Shown here piece after piece: positions 43,405 to 52,840 of a stretch of 64,000 nucleotides of DNA. Below the pieces are notes generated by a model. That model saw nothing but the letters and a program-made list of their open reading frames with translations. It searched no databases and had not been told where the DNA came from. The first letter of the stretch is position 1, and every line of letters begins with the position of its first letter. The translations under genes and the position numbers were made by a program. The DNA comes from Robinsoniella peoriensis (GTDB taxonomy: Bacteria > Bacillota > Clostridia > Lachnospirales > Lachnospiraceae), in the NCBI RefSeq assembly GCF_042680125.1, contig NZ_JBHTNY010000024.1; one strand, 5' to 3'.

Positions 43405-44340
43405 CTATTCTACTACCACCAGAAGTTCCGCATTGCAGGTGTACTCCTGGCTGTCTGTGGTGTACGTATATACGACAGCGTAATTGCCTTTTTTCCCGGT
43501 ATCAACATCAGATGAATATTTGATCCTGGATATATTGACCCATTTTCCGGACTTCTCTTTTGCCTGTGCCTCTGTAACCTCTCTCTTTTTCCCATTTTCT
43601 TTTATGGTAACCATGGGACCATAGTCAATGCTAAGCGTCATCTGGTCATATACATAATCCAGGTATTCCGTAGGTTCAAAGGTATCTCCTTTGGAAAGAT
43701 AAAGCACGTACTGCTTTAACATAATCTTAGGAACAAAGTTTCTTTCCTCATAACTGTCATCATAGATTTCCACCTTCACCGGCAGAGATGCAGTATCTCC
43801 AACGCTGTTTGTTACCTGAAGCGTGCAGTCGTAGATCCCCTCTTTGGGATCTTCCTCAAACTTGTCTTCTCCGTCAATTTTAATAAATGGGCTGATATCC
43901 CCATCCAGGCAGTCCTCTGCTTTTACATACTGAACCAGAGAAATGTCTTCATTTTTGGAAAAGCGAAGGGGACTGGTAATGGAAAATCTGGGGCTGTGAT
44001 AATCCGTATAATGTAATTTTCTGGTTACCACCCCAATATTGTTGGAGTGGTCAAATGCGGCATAAGAAATCATAAATTCATTATCCGCACCTGACGTGTT
44101 TTTTTCTATGCTCTCAATCAGCAGGGAATCCGTAACATCTCCATCCTGTCCATCGATGGCTTTTATTCCTTTCATCAGCTCTTCGTTCCCAGCCTCAATG
44201 GAAGCTGATATTTCCTCATTCTCACAGATAAGATCCGGACCGGTGATATCCCGCTTCTGCTGCATCTGATATCCCTCATATACGCCAAATCCAAGTGAAA
44301 TGATAAAAGCTGATACAATGAATCTTTTCATCCACTTCAT
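43405..44340 (-). CDS. Membrane-anchored Ig-like (DUF5011-type) protein, EPS2
   Basis: 311 residues, identical in length to 3950-4885 and similar throughout. N-terminal anchor, then extracytoplasmic Ig/HYR-like units around 'DGQDGDVT' and 'DCLDGDIS'. Function unknown. Its fixed place between phosphatase and kinase genes in both operons suggests a role in export or length control. Confidence 0.8.
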   Translation of the reverse strand: MKWMKRFIVSAFIISLGFGVYEGYQMQQKRDITGPDLICENEEISASIEAGNEELMKGIKAIDGQDGDVTDSLLIESIEKNTSGADNEFMISYAAFDHSNNIGVVTRKLHYTDYHSPRFSITSPLRFSKNEDISLVQYVKAEDCLDGDISPFIKIDGEDKFEEDPKEGIYDCTLQVTNSVGDTASLPVKVEIYDDSYEERNFVPKIMLKQYVLYLSKGDTFEPTEYLDYVYDQMTLSIDYGPMVTIKENGKKREVTEAQAKEKSGKWVNISRIKYSSDVDTGKKGNYAVVYTYTTDSQEYTCNAELLVVVE

Positions 44341-44363
44341 AATATGAATCTCCTCTTTCTGTA

Positions 44364-45107
44364 CTATACCAACGTTAAATGATGCGGCTGCAGAGTCAGT
44401 ATTTCTTCGTTGCGAATAATGCGGTCGGGATTTTCCTTTAACAGTAAATCTGCGTATTCCGGGGAAAATTCTGTTCTTAAAAACCTGGAAATCCGCTCCA
44501 TGGAAATCGTTCTCCCTGCATATCCATGTGCATCAGATGCAATCACCTGCACAAGATTGGAGCGAAGCATCGCATATGCCAGCCTGCCTGCACATGCCCC
44601 GAACTCTCCAAAGATACTTCCTTTGTTGATCTGCATTGCGCAGTCCCGCTGAATTAAATCATATATAAATTCCGGATTGTCCTGCATAAAATAATACCGT
44701 TCGGGATGTGCCAGAATTATCCGGTACCCCTTTTCCTGCACCTGACGGACTGCCTGGTGCACCTGCTCCGGGTGTTCCCGAAAATCAAACTCCAGGAGAA
44801 TATAACTGCCATGATTCATGGGGATCACTTCCCTGCGGTCCAGCTTTTCACACAGATGTTCATCGTAATACAGTTCCATCCCCGGATATAGTTCCACTGG
44901 GATCTGATACCCCTTAAGCCTCATCCTCAGATCCTCCAGGGCTTCCCAATATTCCTGCTGCGTATAAGAATAGAAGTTTCCATGGCTGGCTGCAAAGATC
45001 CGGTCCGTACCATTTTCGTAAGCCATACATATCATATCGATACTCTCTTCCACTGTCTCCGGTCCGTCGTCCAGACCAGGTAAAATATGTGCATGGATAT
45101 CTGTCAT
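44364..45107 (-). CDS. cpsB: CpsB/CapC-type PHP tyrosine-protein phosphatase, EPS2
   Basis: 247 residues. It has the same metal-binding blocks as the EPS1 enzyme: 'DIHAHILPGLDDG', 'AASHG', 'YPGMELY', 'LAHPERY' and 'ASDAHG'. It should dephosphorylate the EPS2 BY-kinases and, given the similar tails, perhaps those of EPS1. This cross-talk is inference. Confidence 0.95.
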   Translation of the reverse strand: MTDIHAHILPGLDDGPETVEESIDMICMAYENGTDRIFAASHGNFYSYTQQEYWEALEDLRMRLKGYQIPVELYPGMELYYDEHLCEKLDRREVIPMNHGSYILLEFDFREHPEQVHQAVRQVQEKGYRIILAHPERYYFMQDNPEFIYDLIQRDCAMQINKGSIFGEFGACAGRLAYAMLRSNLVQVIASDAHGYAGRTISMERISRFLRTEFSPEYADLLLKENPDRIIRNEEILTLQPHHLTLV

Positions 45108-45126
45108 GGAAATTCCTCCTGTCTTT

Positions 45127-46206
45127 TTATTTTCTATAAGTTAATTTTAACTTTGTATAATATAAGAGAGCAGAAAGCAGAACGACAGCTGCCAGTACCA
45201 GAACCGGCTTTACATACAGCCCCATCGTTCCCTCAAAAAACGAAACACGTTCCGTAAGTTTATCCATCGTCTCGATTACCGCTACCTGGCTAATATAAAT
45301 ATACAGATAGAGTTTTGAACCGACCTGCTCCATAAGGGTTCCTTTTTTACTCAGGCTGTTCCGGATGGCATACAGGTAAAGCCCAATGATAAAAACCACA
45401 TTTCCCGTATATAGCAGCGCATTCCCCACCAACCGGCACTCCAGCAGGATCATTGCCCCTCCCAATGCTGCAATCAGGATTGGAGTATTTCTTTTCAGCA
45501 TCTGTATCTCTTTTTCCTTTTTATGGAGATAATGTCCCAGCATGAAAAGCGGAAAACCGGTAAGCAGAAAGTTCCGGTACCATTTCAAATGGATGCCTAA
45601 TCCAACCAGACTTCCAATTTCACAGAGCACCAGATTGACAGCCAATAAGATCAAAGCCGCGAAATAAAGGGCATTCCCTTTAGTGTCCGAAGCGTTCTCA
45701 TTAATGCCCGGAGCGTTCCCTTTAATGCCAGGGGCGTTCCCTCTGCCGCCTGACTTCACCAGAATGCCAAACAGCAGATAAACATATAGCGCTGCCGGAA
45801 TATACCACAGCACACCGTTTACGGAATCCGTTACGTTTAACAGCAGGAACTCCAATATAATCTGCTGCTGAAAAAGTGCCGTCTTTACCCATAAAAAAGC
45901 TTCCGGGATGCCACCACTTAACAGTTTCGGCAAAAAACGCCAGGCGATGTAAAAGAGCATGGCTGTCACCAGCAGCTGAAATGTTTTTTTCACCCTGCGT
46001 CCGGTCACTGCAAGAGTCTTTTCCCGGTCCGTATAAAACGTATAATACCCGCTCAGCATAAAAAAGAAAGGAATGCCGGATCTTGCAAAAGCCGTAATGA
46101 CAGCACCGGGTGCCGACGGAAAGCGGCAGTGGACTAGGACAATTCCCAAACATGCAAGGCCTTTTAAGTAATTTAAAAAATAATTTGTCTGTCTTTGTTT
46201 TTTCAT
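45127..46206 (-). CDS. Acyltransferase family 3 membrane protein with a 21-bp repeat insertion, EPS2
   Basis: 359 residues from the ATG at 46206, which has AGGAG seven bases upstream; a GTG two codons earlier is less likely. Same membrane pattern as 5665-6696 ('YLKGLACLGIVLVHC', 'RSGIPFFFMLSGYYTF'). Where the EPS1 protein has 'GKRYFVLYL', this one has about three and a half copies of a seven-residue unit (GNAPGIK type) in a loop between membrane segments. The repeat keeps the frame. It probably acylates the EPS2 repeat unit. Confidence 0.88.
   Translation of the reverse strand: MKKQRQTNYFLNYLKGLACLGIVLVHCRFPSAPGAVITAFARSGIPFFFMLSGYYTFYTDREKTLAVTGRRVKKTFQLLVTAMLFYIAWRFLPKLLSGGIPEAFLWVKTALFQQQIILEFLLLNVTDSVNGVLWYIPAALYVYLLFGILVKSGGRGNAPGIKGNAPGINENASDTKGNALYFAALILLAVNLVLCEIGSLVGLGIHLKWYRNFLLTGFPLFMLGHYLHKKEKEIQMLKRNTPILIAALGGAMILLECRLVGNALLYTGNVVFIIGLYLYAIRNSLSKKGTLMEQVGSKLYLYIYISQVAVIETMDKLTERVSFFEGTMGLYVKPVLVLAAVVLLSALLYYTKLKLTYRK
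45670..45750. repeat. 21-bp tandem repeat inside the EPS2 acyltransferase gene
   Basis: Units begin at 45670, 45691, 45712 and 45733 (last partial). Each codes for seven residues such as GNAPGIK or ENASDTK. Absent from the EPS1 copy. Confidence 0.8.
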
Positions 46207-46224
46207 TCCCACACTCCTATTAAT

Positions 46225-47247
46225 TCAGGCAATCCTGCTGACCTGCTTTGATACATTTTTAATGATCCATGCGCTGAAAATGCTGCAAATGACTGCAAAT
46301 ATAATATATAAATACTCCTGTTTGAAATAGGATTTCCCCATGGCAATGAACATGGGATGAATCATATACAATTCATAAGAGATACTTCCCAGAAAACCAA
46401 AAATACTGTTTTCTTTCCACATAACTTTCATGGATGTCATCAAAATTAAAGTAACAAAACTACAGCTTATGGAATTTCTTAACAATGTCTGCAAAAATAT
46501 TCCGTCTATTCCCTTCCATGCAAGCAGCAGCCTCCCGGTAAACATCAAAAGGAATAAAAGAATGACGATTATGTATTTTTTAGTAAACCCTCTTTCCAGA
46601 TAACGAAGGATCTGCCCCTCCTGATTTTTCCAGAGGATCCCCATAAGCAAAGCTGACACCGAGGCAATCCAGGTTTCGTTAATCTGAAAGATACAGCCCA
46701 GCAAAATATACAGGAGGCATACGAAACTCATCCCCCATATGGCTGTCCTGGTTCTAAATAACCGAAAGCAAAGATAAAAAGCCACATAGGATGCCAGAAT
46801 GACACTGATAAACCATAAGTGCTCCATCTGGCTGAACCCCAAGTAAGAAGCGGCATATTCCTGAATGGAACGCCGGGACCCCATAGAATATTCCCTGACC
46901 ACAAATAGGGTATTAACAATCCAATAGGGGATGAGGAGGTTGAAAATACGTTTTTTCCAAAAATACTTTAAATAATCTTTTTTCTCCAAAACCCCCAGCA
47001 TTAATCCATAACCGGAGCTGAAGAAAAAATAGGAAACAAAAATAAATCCAACATAGTTCCAAATGATAAATATCCCATCACCGGCTGCCTGCTGGGAAAT
47101 GTGATGGAGCATAATCCCCACTGCAAACATGCCCCTGAATTTGTTATTTGTATCCCCGGAGACATAATTTTTGTTGATTCCTCTACTTGCCGTAATATTT
47201 AGTAAAATATAAATCATGAATCCAATGGTAATTATCTTAAAAACCAT
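46225..47247 (-). CDS. Acyltransferase family 3 membrane protein, EPS2-specific
   Basis: 340 residues from the ATG at 47247, with GAGGG eight bases upstream; an in-frame ATG at 47265 is possible. About ten membrane segments, with 'RGMFAVGIMLHHISQQ' (conserved histidine of helix 1) and 'YFFFSSGYGLM' as in acyltransferase-3/OafA-like proteins. It occupies the position of the EPS1-specific GT2 gene (6697-7680) but is unrelated to it, so the two operons differ here by cassette replacement. With the next gene, EPS2 has two such acyltransferases. Confidence 0.85.
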   Translation of the reverse strand: MVFKIITIGFMIYILLNITASRGINKNYVSGDTNNKFRGMFAVGIMLHHISQQAAGDGIFIIWNYVGFIFVSYFFFSSGYGLMLGVLEKKDYLKYFWKKRIFNLLIPYWIVNTLFVVREYSMGSRRSIQEYAASYLGFSQMEHLWFISVILASYVAFYLCFRLFRTRTAIWGMSFVCLLYILLGCIFQINETWIASVSALLMGILWKNQEGQILRYLERGFTKKYIIVILLFLLMFTGRLLLAWKGIDGIFLQTLLRNSISCSFVTLILMTSMKVMWKENSIFGFLGSISYELYMIHPMFIAMGKSYFKQEYLYIIFAVICSIFSAWIIKNVSKQVSRIA

Positions 47248-48529
47248 TTTCTGATCCCTCATCACATCTGATATTTTTGTAGATCTCTTTCATATAAGAT
47301 ATTTTCTTATCCCAGGTATAGCTTAAAGCTAGTTTTTTCTGCGCTTGAATTCCTTTCTCCATCACCATTTGCGGATGTCCGATACAGTACCGGATTGTAT
47401 CCGCCATTCGTTCCACACATTCCCGGCGGCTTTTACCGGATACTAAAAATCCGTCTTTTTCAGAAATCATCAGCGCAGCACCGCCCTGATTCAGTGCAAT
47501 CACCGGAAGCCGGTGTGCCATTGCCTCAACCAAAACCGTACCGGAAGTTTCTCTCAGGCTTGGAAATACGAACACATCTGCATTTTCATAATTTTCCTGC
47601 ATTTTTTCATAAGTTAGCTGCCCTGTGAAACTGATATGCCCGTCCAGCTTCTTTTCACTGCTCAATTCTTTCAAATGTTCCATTTCAGGACCGTCACCGC
47701 AAAGCACAACTTTATACGGAAGTTTTCTGTCGATGCAGTCCAGAGCGTCAAGTAAAAATGCCAGCCCTTTCCGGTAAACCATCCTGCCAGACCAAATGAA
47801 GGTCATAACTTTGTCTTGATCTGTTATCGGATCTGTTTTCTGGTCTGTTTTCTGGTCTGTTTTCTGCTTTCCTGCATCTTTTCCCGGTAAAATCCTGTCT
47901 TTATCAATTGCAATGTCCAAAAGCAGCCGGCATCTTTCTTTTTCTTTGATATAGGGGTAAATATATTGGTGGGTCTCTTTGTTTGCCAGAAAAATATAAT
48001 CTGCTTTATTGATTGCTTTTTTATACCCGGGACTTAAGACCGTGAACCGGTTAATCAATGCCCTCATTTTTTCTTCCCGGCTGTTGTTCTTTGTATAGTC
48101 TCTTAAGTATGCCGGAGTCTGCTGTGCCCCACCCAGCGGTCCTAAAATATAATGTGTATCTAATTTATAAACAAATCCAATTAAGCGGAAATCCGTTGTA
48201 GAAACATGATGAATCAAATCAAACTGATATTTCTTATGCAGCTTTTTTATCATCCCATATGCCGGATACTGCCATAATTTCTGATACGCCAGAAAGCCTT
48301 TTCCTGTTTTATAATAGAAGTTCATCCAATCCGGTATGTCGCAATAGAAAAAATGCATGTTGGTTATTTTTTGATCTTTTAAATATCTCTCGATCCGGGG
48401 CTTTCTGTCCTTACGCGTCACCACAAATACTTCATGTTCATTTCTCATGTAAAAGGGCCAGAGCCATCCAAGCCCTTCATCACTTCCGGCACAGGGTGCA
48501 CAGGAAAAAGCATAGTATAGTATTCGCAT
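47237..48529 (-). CDS. Glycosyltransferase family 4 with KTDQ repeat, EPS2
   Basis: 430 residues from the ATG at 48529, which has AAGGAG nine bases upstream and matches the EPS1 start; a frame from 48577 would overlap the upstream gene. GT-B motifs 'FIWSGRMVYRKG', 'LCGDGPE', 'FVFPSLRETSGTVLVEA' and 'NQGGAAL'. The linker between the two domains carries KTDQ repeats absent from EPS1 (7718-8944). Same expected role as that enzyme. Confidence 0.92.
   Translation of the reverse strand: MRILYYAFSCAPCAGSDEGLGWLWPFYMRNEHEVFVVTRKDRKPRIERYLKDQKITNMHFFYCDIPDWMNFYYKTGKGFLAYQKLWQYPAYGMIKKLHKKYQFDLIHHVSTTDFRLIGFVYKLDTHYILGPLGGAQQTPAYLRDYTKNNSREEKMRALINRFTVLSPGYKKAINKADYIFLANKETHQYIYPYIKEKERCRLLLDIAIDKDRILPGKDAGKQKTDQKTDQKTDPITDQDKVMTFIWSGRMVYRKGLAFLLDALDCIDRKLPYKVVLCGDGPEMEHLKELSSEKKLDGHISFTGQLTYEKMQENYENADVFVFPSLRETSGTVLVEAMAHRLPVIALNQGGAALMISEKDGFLVSGKSRRECVERMADTIRYCIGHPQMVMEKGIQAQKKLALSYTWDKKISYMKEIYKNIRCDEGSENGF
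47831..47867. repeat. 12-bp tandem repeat (KTDQ codons)
   Basis: Three units of TTTTCTGGTCTG type on the plus strand code for K-T-D-Q repeats in the interdomain linker of the GT4. The number of units can change without shifting the frame. Confidence 0.75.
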
Positions 48530-48533
48530 CTGA

Positions 48534-49277
48534 TTAGCTCCTTTTCCGTCCGTTGTTAAAACGGTCGAATCTGTCATGTCCCATTATCTTAATCAGCATT
48601 TTTTTAACGGACAGTTTCAGCGTTTTGGAAAAAGATAATTCCAGCCAGGTTCCCATCATATGGTGAATCATATAAGTATTTTCCGTTTTTTTAATGTGGG
48701 AATTATCCATATCATAACCGGTAAAATATTCCACCGGATAAATCTTCATATCGGATTGAACCATTTGCAGCGAATCGTCTGTCTTTAAACCATACTTTTC
48801 AGCCAGCATCGTCAGATGATCGTTAATAGGGGTAATGTCCATTTGCCCGTCAGCCAATTGAAAATCCCGAGTCTGATACGTTTTTAAAAATTCTGCCAGA
48901 AAAGGATGGTGGGGAACCGTTGCAATAAATGCTGCCGTCAACAATTTATCTGTCACAAATCCCGATACAAAAGTTTCATTATCCAGGATATCATTGATAG
49001 ATTTCACAGCCTCAACGTCGGTATCCAGATACACCCCGCCGAGATTGCAGAGCACCTGGATTCTTGCGTAATCACTTACAAACGCGTATTTCCTGCATTC
49101 ATAAGCCTGCTTTACATACGCAGGTGCAAGGTTTAAATCAAAATTATCTTCGTTCCACTCTATGATCTGATAATCCGGGAGTATCTTCTCCCAGGTACTT
49201 ATGCAGAATTGTATTAATTTGCTTTTTTCACCTTTGCCAAACCAGCAGTAATGAAGTATCTTCGGAATCGTTTGCAT
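48534..49277 (-). CDS. Capsular polysaccharide glycosyltransferase, GT32-like (DXD motif), EPS2
   Basis: 247 residues from the ATG at 49277, with GGAGGT ten bases upstream; the frame from 49298 adds seven residues and overlaps the UXS stop. 'IPKILHYCWFG' and 'GGVYLDTDVE' as in the EPS1 copy. The C-terminal part differs more from EPS1 than the catalytic half. Confidence 0.9.
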   Translation of the reverse strand: MQTIPKILHYCWFGKGEKSKLIQFCISTWEKILPDYQIIEWNEDNFDLNLAPAYVKQAYECRKYAFVSDYARIQVLCNLGGVYLDTDVEAVKSINDILDNETFVSGFVTDKLLTAAFIATVPHHPFLAEFLKTYQTRDFQLADGQMDITPINDHLTMLAEKYGLKTDDSLQMVQSDMKIYPVEYFTGYDMDNSHIKKTENTYMIHHMMGTWLELSFSKTLKLSVKKMLIKIMGHDRFDRFNNGRKRS

Positions 49278-49294
49278 ATCAGTTTTTACCTCCA

Positions 49295-50227
49295 TCATAA
49301 ATCCGCAAAATACCGGATTGTTTTTTCAAGGCCTTCTCTCAGACAGATGCCCGGCTCCCATCCCAGCTCTCTTCTGGCGAGTTCAATCACAGGTTTTCTC
49401 TGCATGGGATCATCAGACGGCAATGGATGAAATACCAGTTTCGATTTACTGCCGGTTAATTCAATCACAAGTTCTGCAAGGCTTTTAATCGTAAATTCAC
49501 CCGGATTCCCGATATTTACCGGACCTGTAAATCCTTTATGGGAATTCATAAGCCGGACCATACCTTCGATTAAATCATCCACATAGCAGAAGCTTCTCGT
49601 CTGGCTTCCATCACCGTAAATCGTAATGTCTTCATTTTTCAGCGCCTGTACAATAAAATTAGATACCACTCTTCCATCATTGGGATGCATCTTTGGTCCA
49701 TATGTATTGAAGATTCTCATTACTTTAATATCTACGTTATGCTGTCTGTGGTAGTCGAAAAACAACGTTTCCGCCACCCGCTTTCCCTCATCGTAGCAGG
49801 AACGGATTCCAATGGTATTTACACAACCGCGATAGCTTTCCGGCTGAGGGTGGATCTCCGGATCCCCGTACACCTCACTGGTACTCGCCTGTAAGATTCT
49901 TGCTTGGACTCTTTTCGCCAGCCCCAGCATATTCATGGCCCCCAGTACGCTGGCTTTTGTCGTTTTGATGGGATTGTACTGGTAATGAATCGGACTTGCA
50001 GGACACGCCAGATTATAGATCATGTCCACCTCTGCATACAGTGGATTCACAATATCGTGCCGGAGAAATTCGAAATTACGCTTCCCAAACAGATGCTCAA
50101 TATTTTTTTTACTGCCGGTAAATAAATTATCCACGCAGATTACTTCGTTTTCCTCTTCTACCAGCCGCTCACATAAATGGGAACCTAAAAATCCCGCTCC
50201 CCCTGTAACTAAAATTCTGTTCTTCAC
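49295..50227 (-). CDS. uxs: UDP-glucuronate decarboxylase (UDP-xylose synthase), EPS2
   Basis: 310 residues. 'TGGAGFLGSH', 'LACPASPIHYQYNP', 'ASTSEVYGDPEIHPQPE', 'SCYDEGKR' and 'RIFNTYGPKM', as in EPS1. It is one of the most similar gene pairs between the operons, which fits a shared precursor pathway. It lies 25 bases after the dehydrogenase gene, without the GT2 insertion seen in EPS1. Confidence 0.92.
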   Translation of the reverse strand: MKNRILVTGGAGFLGSHLCERLVEEENEVICVDNLFTGSKKNIEHLFGKRNFEFLRHDIVNPLYAEVDMIYNLACPASPIHYQYNPIKTTKASVLGAMNMLGLAKRVQARILQASTSEVYGDPEIHPQPESYRGCVNTIGIRSCYDEGKRVAETLFFDYHRQHNVDIKVMRIFNTYGPKMHPNDGRVVSNFIVQALKNEDITIYGDGSQTRSFCYVDDLIEGMVRLMNSHKGFTGPVNIGNPGEFTIKSLAELVIELTGSKSKLVFHPLPSDDPMQRKPVIELARRELGWEPGICLREGLEKTIRYFADL

Positions 50228-50252
50228 TTTTTTATCCTTTCTGCATGACCTT

Positions 50253-51581
50253 TTATTTCCCTACCCCAATTTGATAATAGGTAAATCCAAGCTCTTCCAC
50301 AGCTTTCTTTTCATACTGGTTTCTGCCATCAAAAATAACCGGGGTTTTCATCCTCTTTATCATCTCCTGAAAATCAGGGGAACGAAATTCCTTCCACTCG
50401 GTTATAAGCAGCATGGCATCCACATCCACCAAGGCAGAATACTTGCTTTTTACATATTCCACATGGGCATTGTCTTTCAGGTAACAGGTCCGGGCTTCTA
50501 ATTCCGCCTTTGGATCATAAGCTTTGATGCTGGCACCTCTTTTTGTCAGTTCCGAAATAATAGTAATGGAAGCCGCTTCCCTCATATCATCCGTCTCCGG
50601 TTTAAATGCCAGCCCCCATACTCCAAAACACTTATTGGAAAGGTCTTCCCCAAAATAATCTGTCACCTTTTGCACCAGGACTTTCTTCTGCATGAAATTC
50701 ACCTCTTCTACCGATTTCAGAAGGGACGCCTGATATCCGGACTCTTCTGCTGTCCGGATCAATGCCTGCACATCCTTTGGAAAACAGGAACCTCCATAGC
50801 CGCAGCCCGGATAGATAAAACTGTATCCGATCCTGGAATCACTGCCGATTCCAAGCCTTACATGATTGATATCCGCTCCCACCAGTTCACAGATATTAGC
50901 CATTTCATTCATAAAGCTTATTTTGGCTGCCAGCATGGAATTGGCTGCATATTTGGTCATCTCTGCACTGGGGATATCCATGCAGATAAAATGATTAGTG
51001 TTCAGTACATAATGCTTATAAAGTTCTTTCATCATGGAAAATGCCTGTTCATTATCGGCGCCAATGACAATTCTGTCCGGGCGCATGGTATCTGAAATAG
51101 CATTTCCTTCCTTTAAAAATTCAGGATTGGAGATCACATCAAATGTCAGATCAAGCCCCCGTTTATCCAGTTCTTGCTGAATCGCTTTGCGTACCTTCCC
51201 TGCAGTTCCCACCGGAACTGTGGATTTGTCAATAACAAAGATGTGTTTGTCCATATATTTTCCTATGGACGCTGCCACGGACAGCACATATTGCAGGTCT
51301 GCACTTCCGTCTTCTCCCATAGGCGTTCCAACTGCAATAAAACAGATTTTTGACTTTTTCATTGCGTCCTGCAGAGATGTAGTAAAGCTAAGATGACCCA
51401 GCTCCAAATTCCGAACTACAATTTCCTCCAGACCGGGTTCATAGATTGGAATGATTCCATTCTGCAGATTTTCTATTTTATCTGCATTGGTATCCACGCA
51501 GATTACCTCATTTCCCATTTCAGACAGACATGCACCTGTTACCAGCCCCACATATCCTGTCCCAATGACGGTAATTTTCAT
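50253..51581 (-). CDS. ugd: UDP-glucose 6-dehydrogenase, EPS2
   Basis: 442 residues. 'GTGYVGLVTGACLSEMGNEV', 'STVPVGT', 'SNPEFLKEG' and the catalytic 'YPGCGYGGSCFPKD'. Supplies UDP-GlcA to the UXS encoded next. Nearly identical to the EPS1 enzyme (11783-13114). Confidence 0.97.
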   Translation of the reverse strand: MKITVIGTGYVGLVTGACLSEMGNEVICVDTNADKIENLQNGIIPIYEPGLEEIVVRNLELGHLSFTTSLQDAMKKSKICFIAVGTPMGEDGSADLQYVLSVAASIGKYMDKHIFVIDKSTVPVGTAGKVRKAIQQELDKRGLDLTFDVISNPEFLKEGNAISDTMRPDRIVIGADNEQAFSMMKELYKHYVLNTNHFICMDIPSAEMTKYAANSMLAAKISFMNEMANICELVGADINHVRLGIGSDSRIGYSFIYPGCGYGGSCFPKDVQALIRTAEESGYQASLLKSVEEVNFMQKKVLVQKVTDYFGEDLSNKCFGVWGLAFKPETDDMREAASITIISELTKRGASIKAYDPKAELEARTCYLKDNAHVEYVKSKYSALVDVDAMLLITEWKEFRSPDFQEMIKRMKTPVIFDGRNQYEKKAVEELGFTYYQIGVGK

Positions 51582-51621
51582 AATCGGTTCCTCCGTTTTC
51601 GTAATTAAATATTATAAAGCT

Positions 51622-51707
51622 GCTATCTTGCCTGTAGCTGCAATGCAAATTGCTTTCCCGGCAATCTGCCTTGCATGTGGCTATCTTGCCAGAATTACGA
51701 TGCAAAT
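51622..51707. repeat. Direct repeat in the gap before the dehydrogenase gene
   Basis: GCTATCTTGCC occurs at 51622 and 51680, and ATGCAAAT at 51643 and 51700, so an imperfect unit of about 30 bp is repeated with a 57-58 bp period. EPS1 has no such sequence in the matching gap. Possibly a protein-binding site or a small duplication. Confidence 0.45.
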
Positions 51708-51713
51708 GTCTGC

Positions 51714-52826
51714 TCACCTGTCATTTTGAATAGTCGTTAAAACAAACTTTGCAATCGTATCCCAGGAATATTTTTTTCTATACGCTTCCTGATTGCTGAT
51801 GACATAACTTTTGATATCCTCATTGTGCAGAAGCAGGTGCATTTTATCAGCCAGCTCTACCGGGTTTTCTTCATCAATGAGATACCCGTTTTTTCCCTCT
51901 GTGATGATCTCTTTCATGGAAAATGCATTTCTGGCTATACAGGGAAGCCCAAAGATCAAAGCTTCTGCGAAAACGATTCCAAAAGGCTCTGATCGTGAGG
52001 GCATCACAAAAATGTCGCAGAGGTTATAATATTCAGCCAGCTTTTCCGGTCTCATCAATCCAAGGAATTTTACGCCCTCCGGGATTTCCCCTGGCAGAGG
52101 CCAGTTTTCCGGTCCGGCGATATAAAGTTCGGCATCCGGCATCTTTTCCTTTTTTAATATCCGAAATGCCTCCAGCACCACTTCCCCGCCTTTTCGCTCA
52201 AATTCTTTTCCTACAAACAATATTTTGTTGGACTGCTTCCCGGAACGGTCAATGGCGGAAATATCCGCGTTACATCCTCCCCCGATTGCGTGGACTTTAC
52301 CGGAGTCTATACCGGTGTTGCTGACCAGGTCGTCCACAAGCCACTGTCCCATAGTAAAAATCCCTTTACATTTTTTATAGAACTTCACTGCCTTATCCCT
52401 TCTCACTTTCATGACCTCTGCAGAAGTGTTCGGCGGCATTGCAGTATATTTTAAAATCGGGCTTTGCGCCTGGTACAGCCGGTAAAGGTAATCATCTGAT
52501 AAATCTATATAGATATATGTATGTTCCGTTACTTTCGTATCATATTCCCGGTACATGAAATAGCGGTTCCCAGGAATGACCTTCAGGTTCTCATTCACAC
52601 ATTTTTCTCCCCATGCAATTTCATCCAGACGGTAATCCGATTGTCTGAACAGCTTGTTGGCAGCCCTGGACAGAAAAATCCGCTCCCGTTTTCTGTTCTT
52701 CAGACAGTAAGAGCTGTCTGTCAGCACTTCGGACTGCTTTTTCATAGCTTCAAATAAACCATAAGGGATCCCGGACCAATCCATAACCGGGTTGTCCGTC
52801 CATTTCCAGATATGTTCAATATTCAT
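51714..52826 (-). CDS. Glycosyltransferase family 4, EPS2
   Basis: 370 residues from the ATG at 52826, chosen because AGAGGAG lies five bases upstream; a frame from 52853 would overlap the flippase gene. Motifs 'ILFVGKEFERKGG', 'LYIAGPE', 'FVMPSRSEPFGIVFAEAL' and 'NGYLIDEENP'. Paralogue of 13198-14310. Confidence 0.92.
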   Translation of the reverse strand: MNIEHIWKWTDNPVMDWSGIPYGLFEAMKKQSEVLTDSSYCLKNRKRERIFLSRAANKLFRQSDYRLDEIAWGEKCVNENLKVIPGNRYFMYREYDTKVTEHTYIYIDLSDDYLYRLYQAQSPILKYTAMPPNTSAEVMKVRRDKAVKFYKKCKGIFTMGQWLVDDLVSNTGIDSGKVHAIGGGCNADISAIDRSGKQSNKILFVGKEFERKGGEVVLEAFRILKKEKMPDAELYIAGPENWPLPGEIPEGVKFLGLMRPEKLAEYYNLCDIFVMPSRSEPFGIVFAEALIFGLPCIARNAFSMKEIITEGKNGYLIDEENPVELADKMHLLLHNEDIKSYVISNQEAYRKKYSWDTIAKFVLTTIQNDR

Positions 52827-52840
52827 AGTTTCTCCTCTTT

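Noticed and set aside
50022..50501. 159-codon plus-strand open frame
   Set aside because: It spans two well-supported minus-strand genes (UXS and dehydrogenase) and has no recognisable motif.
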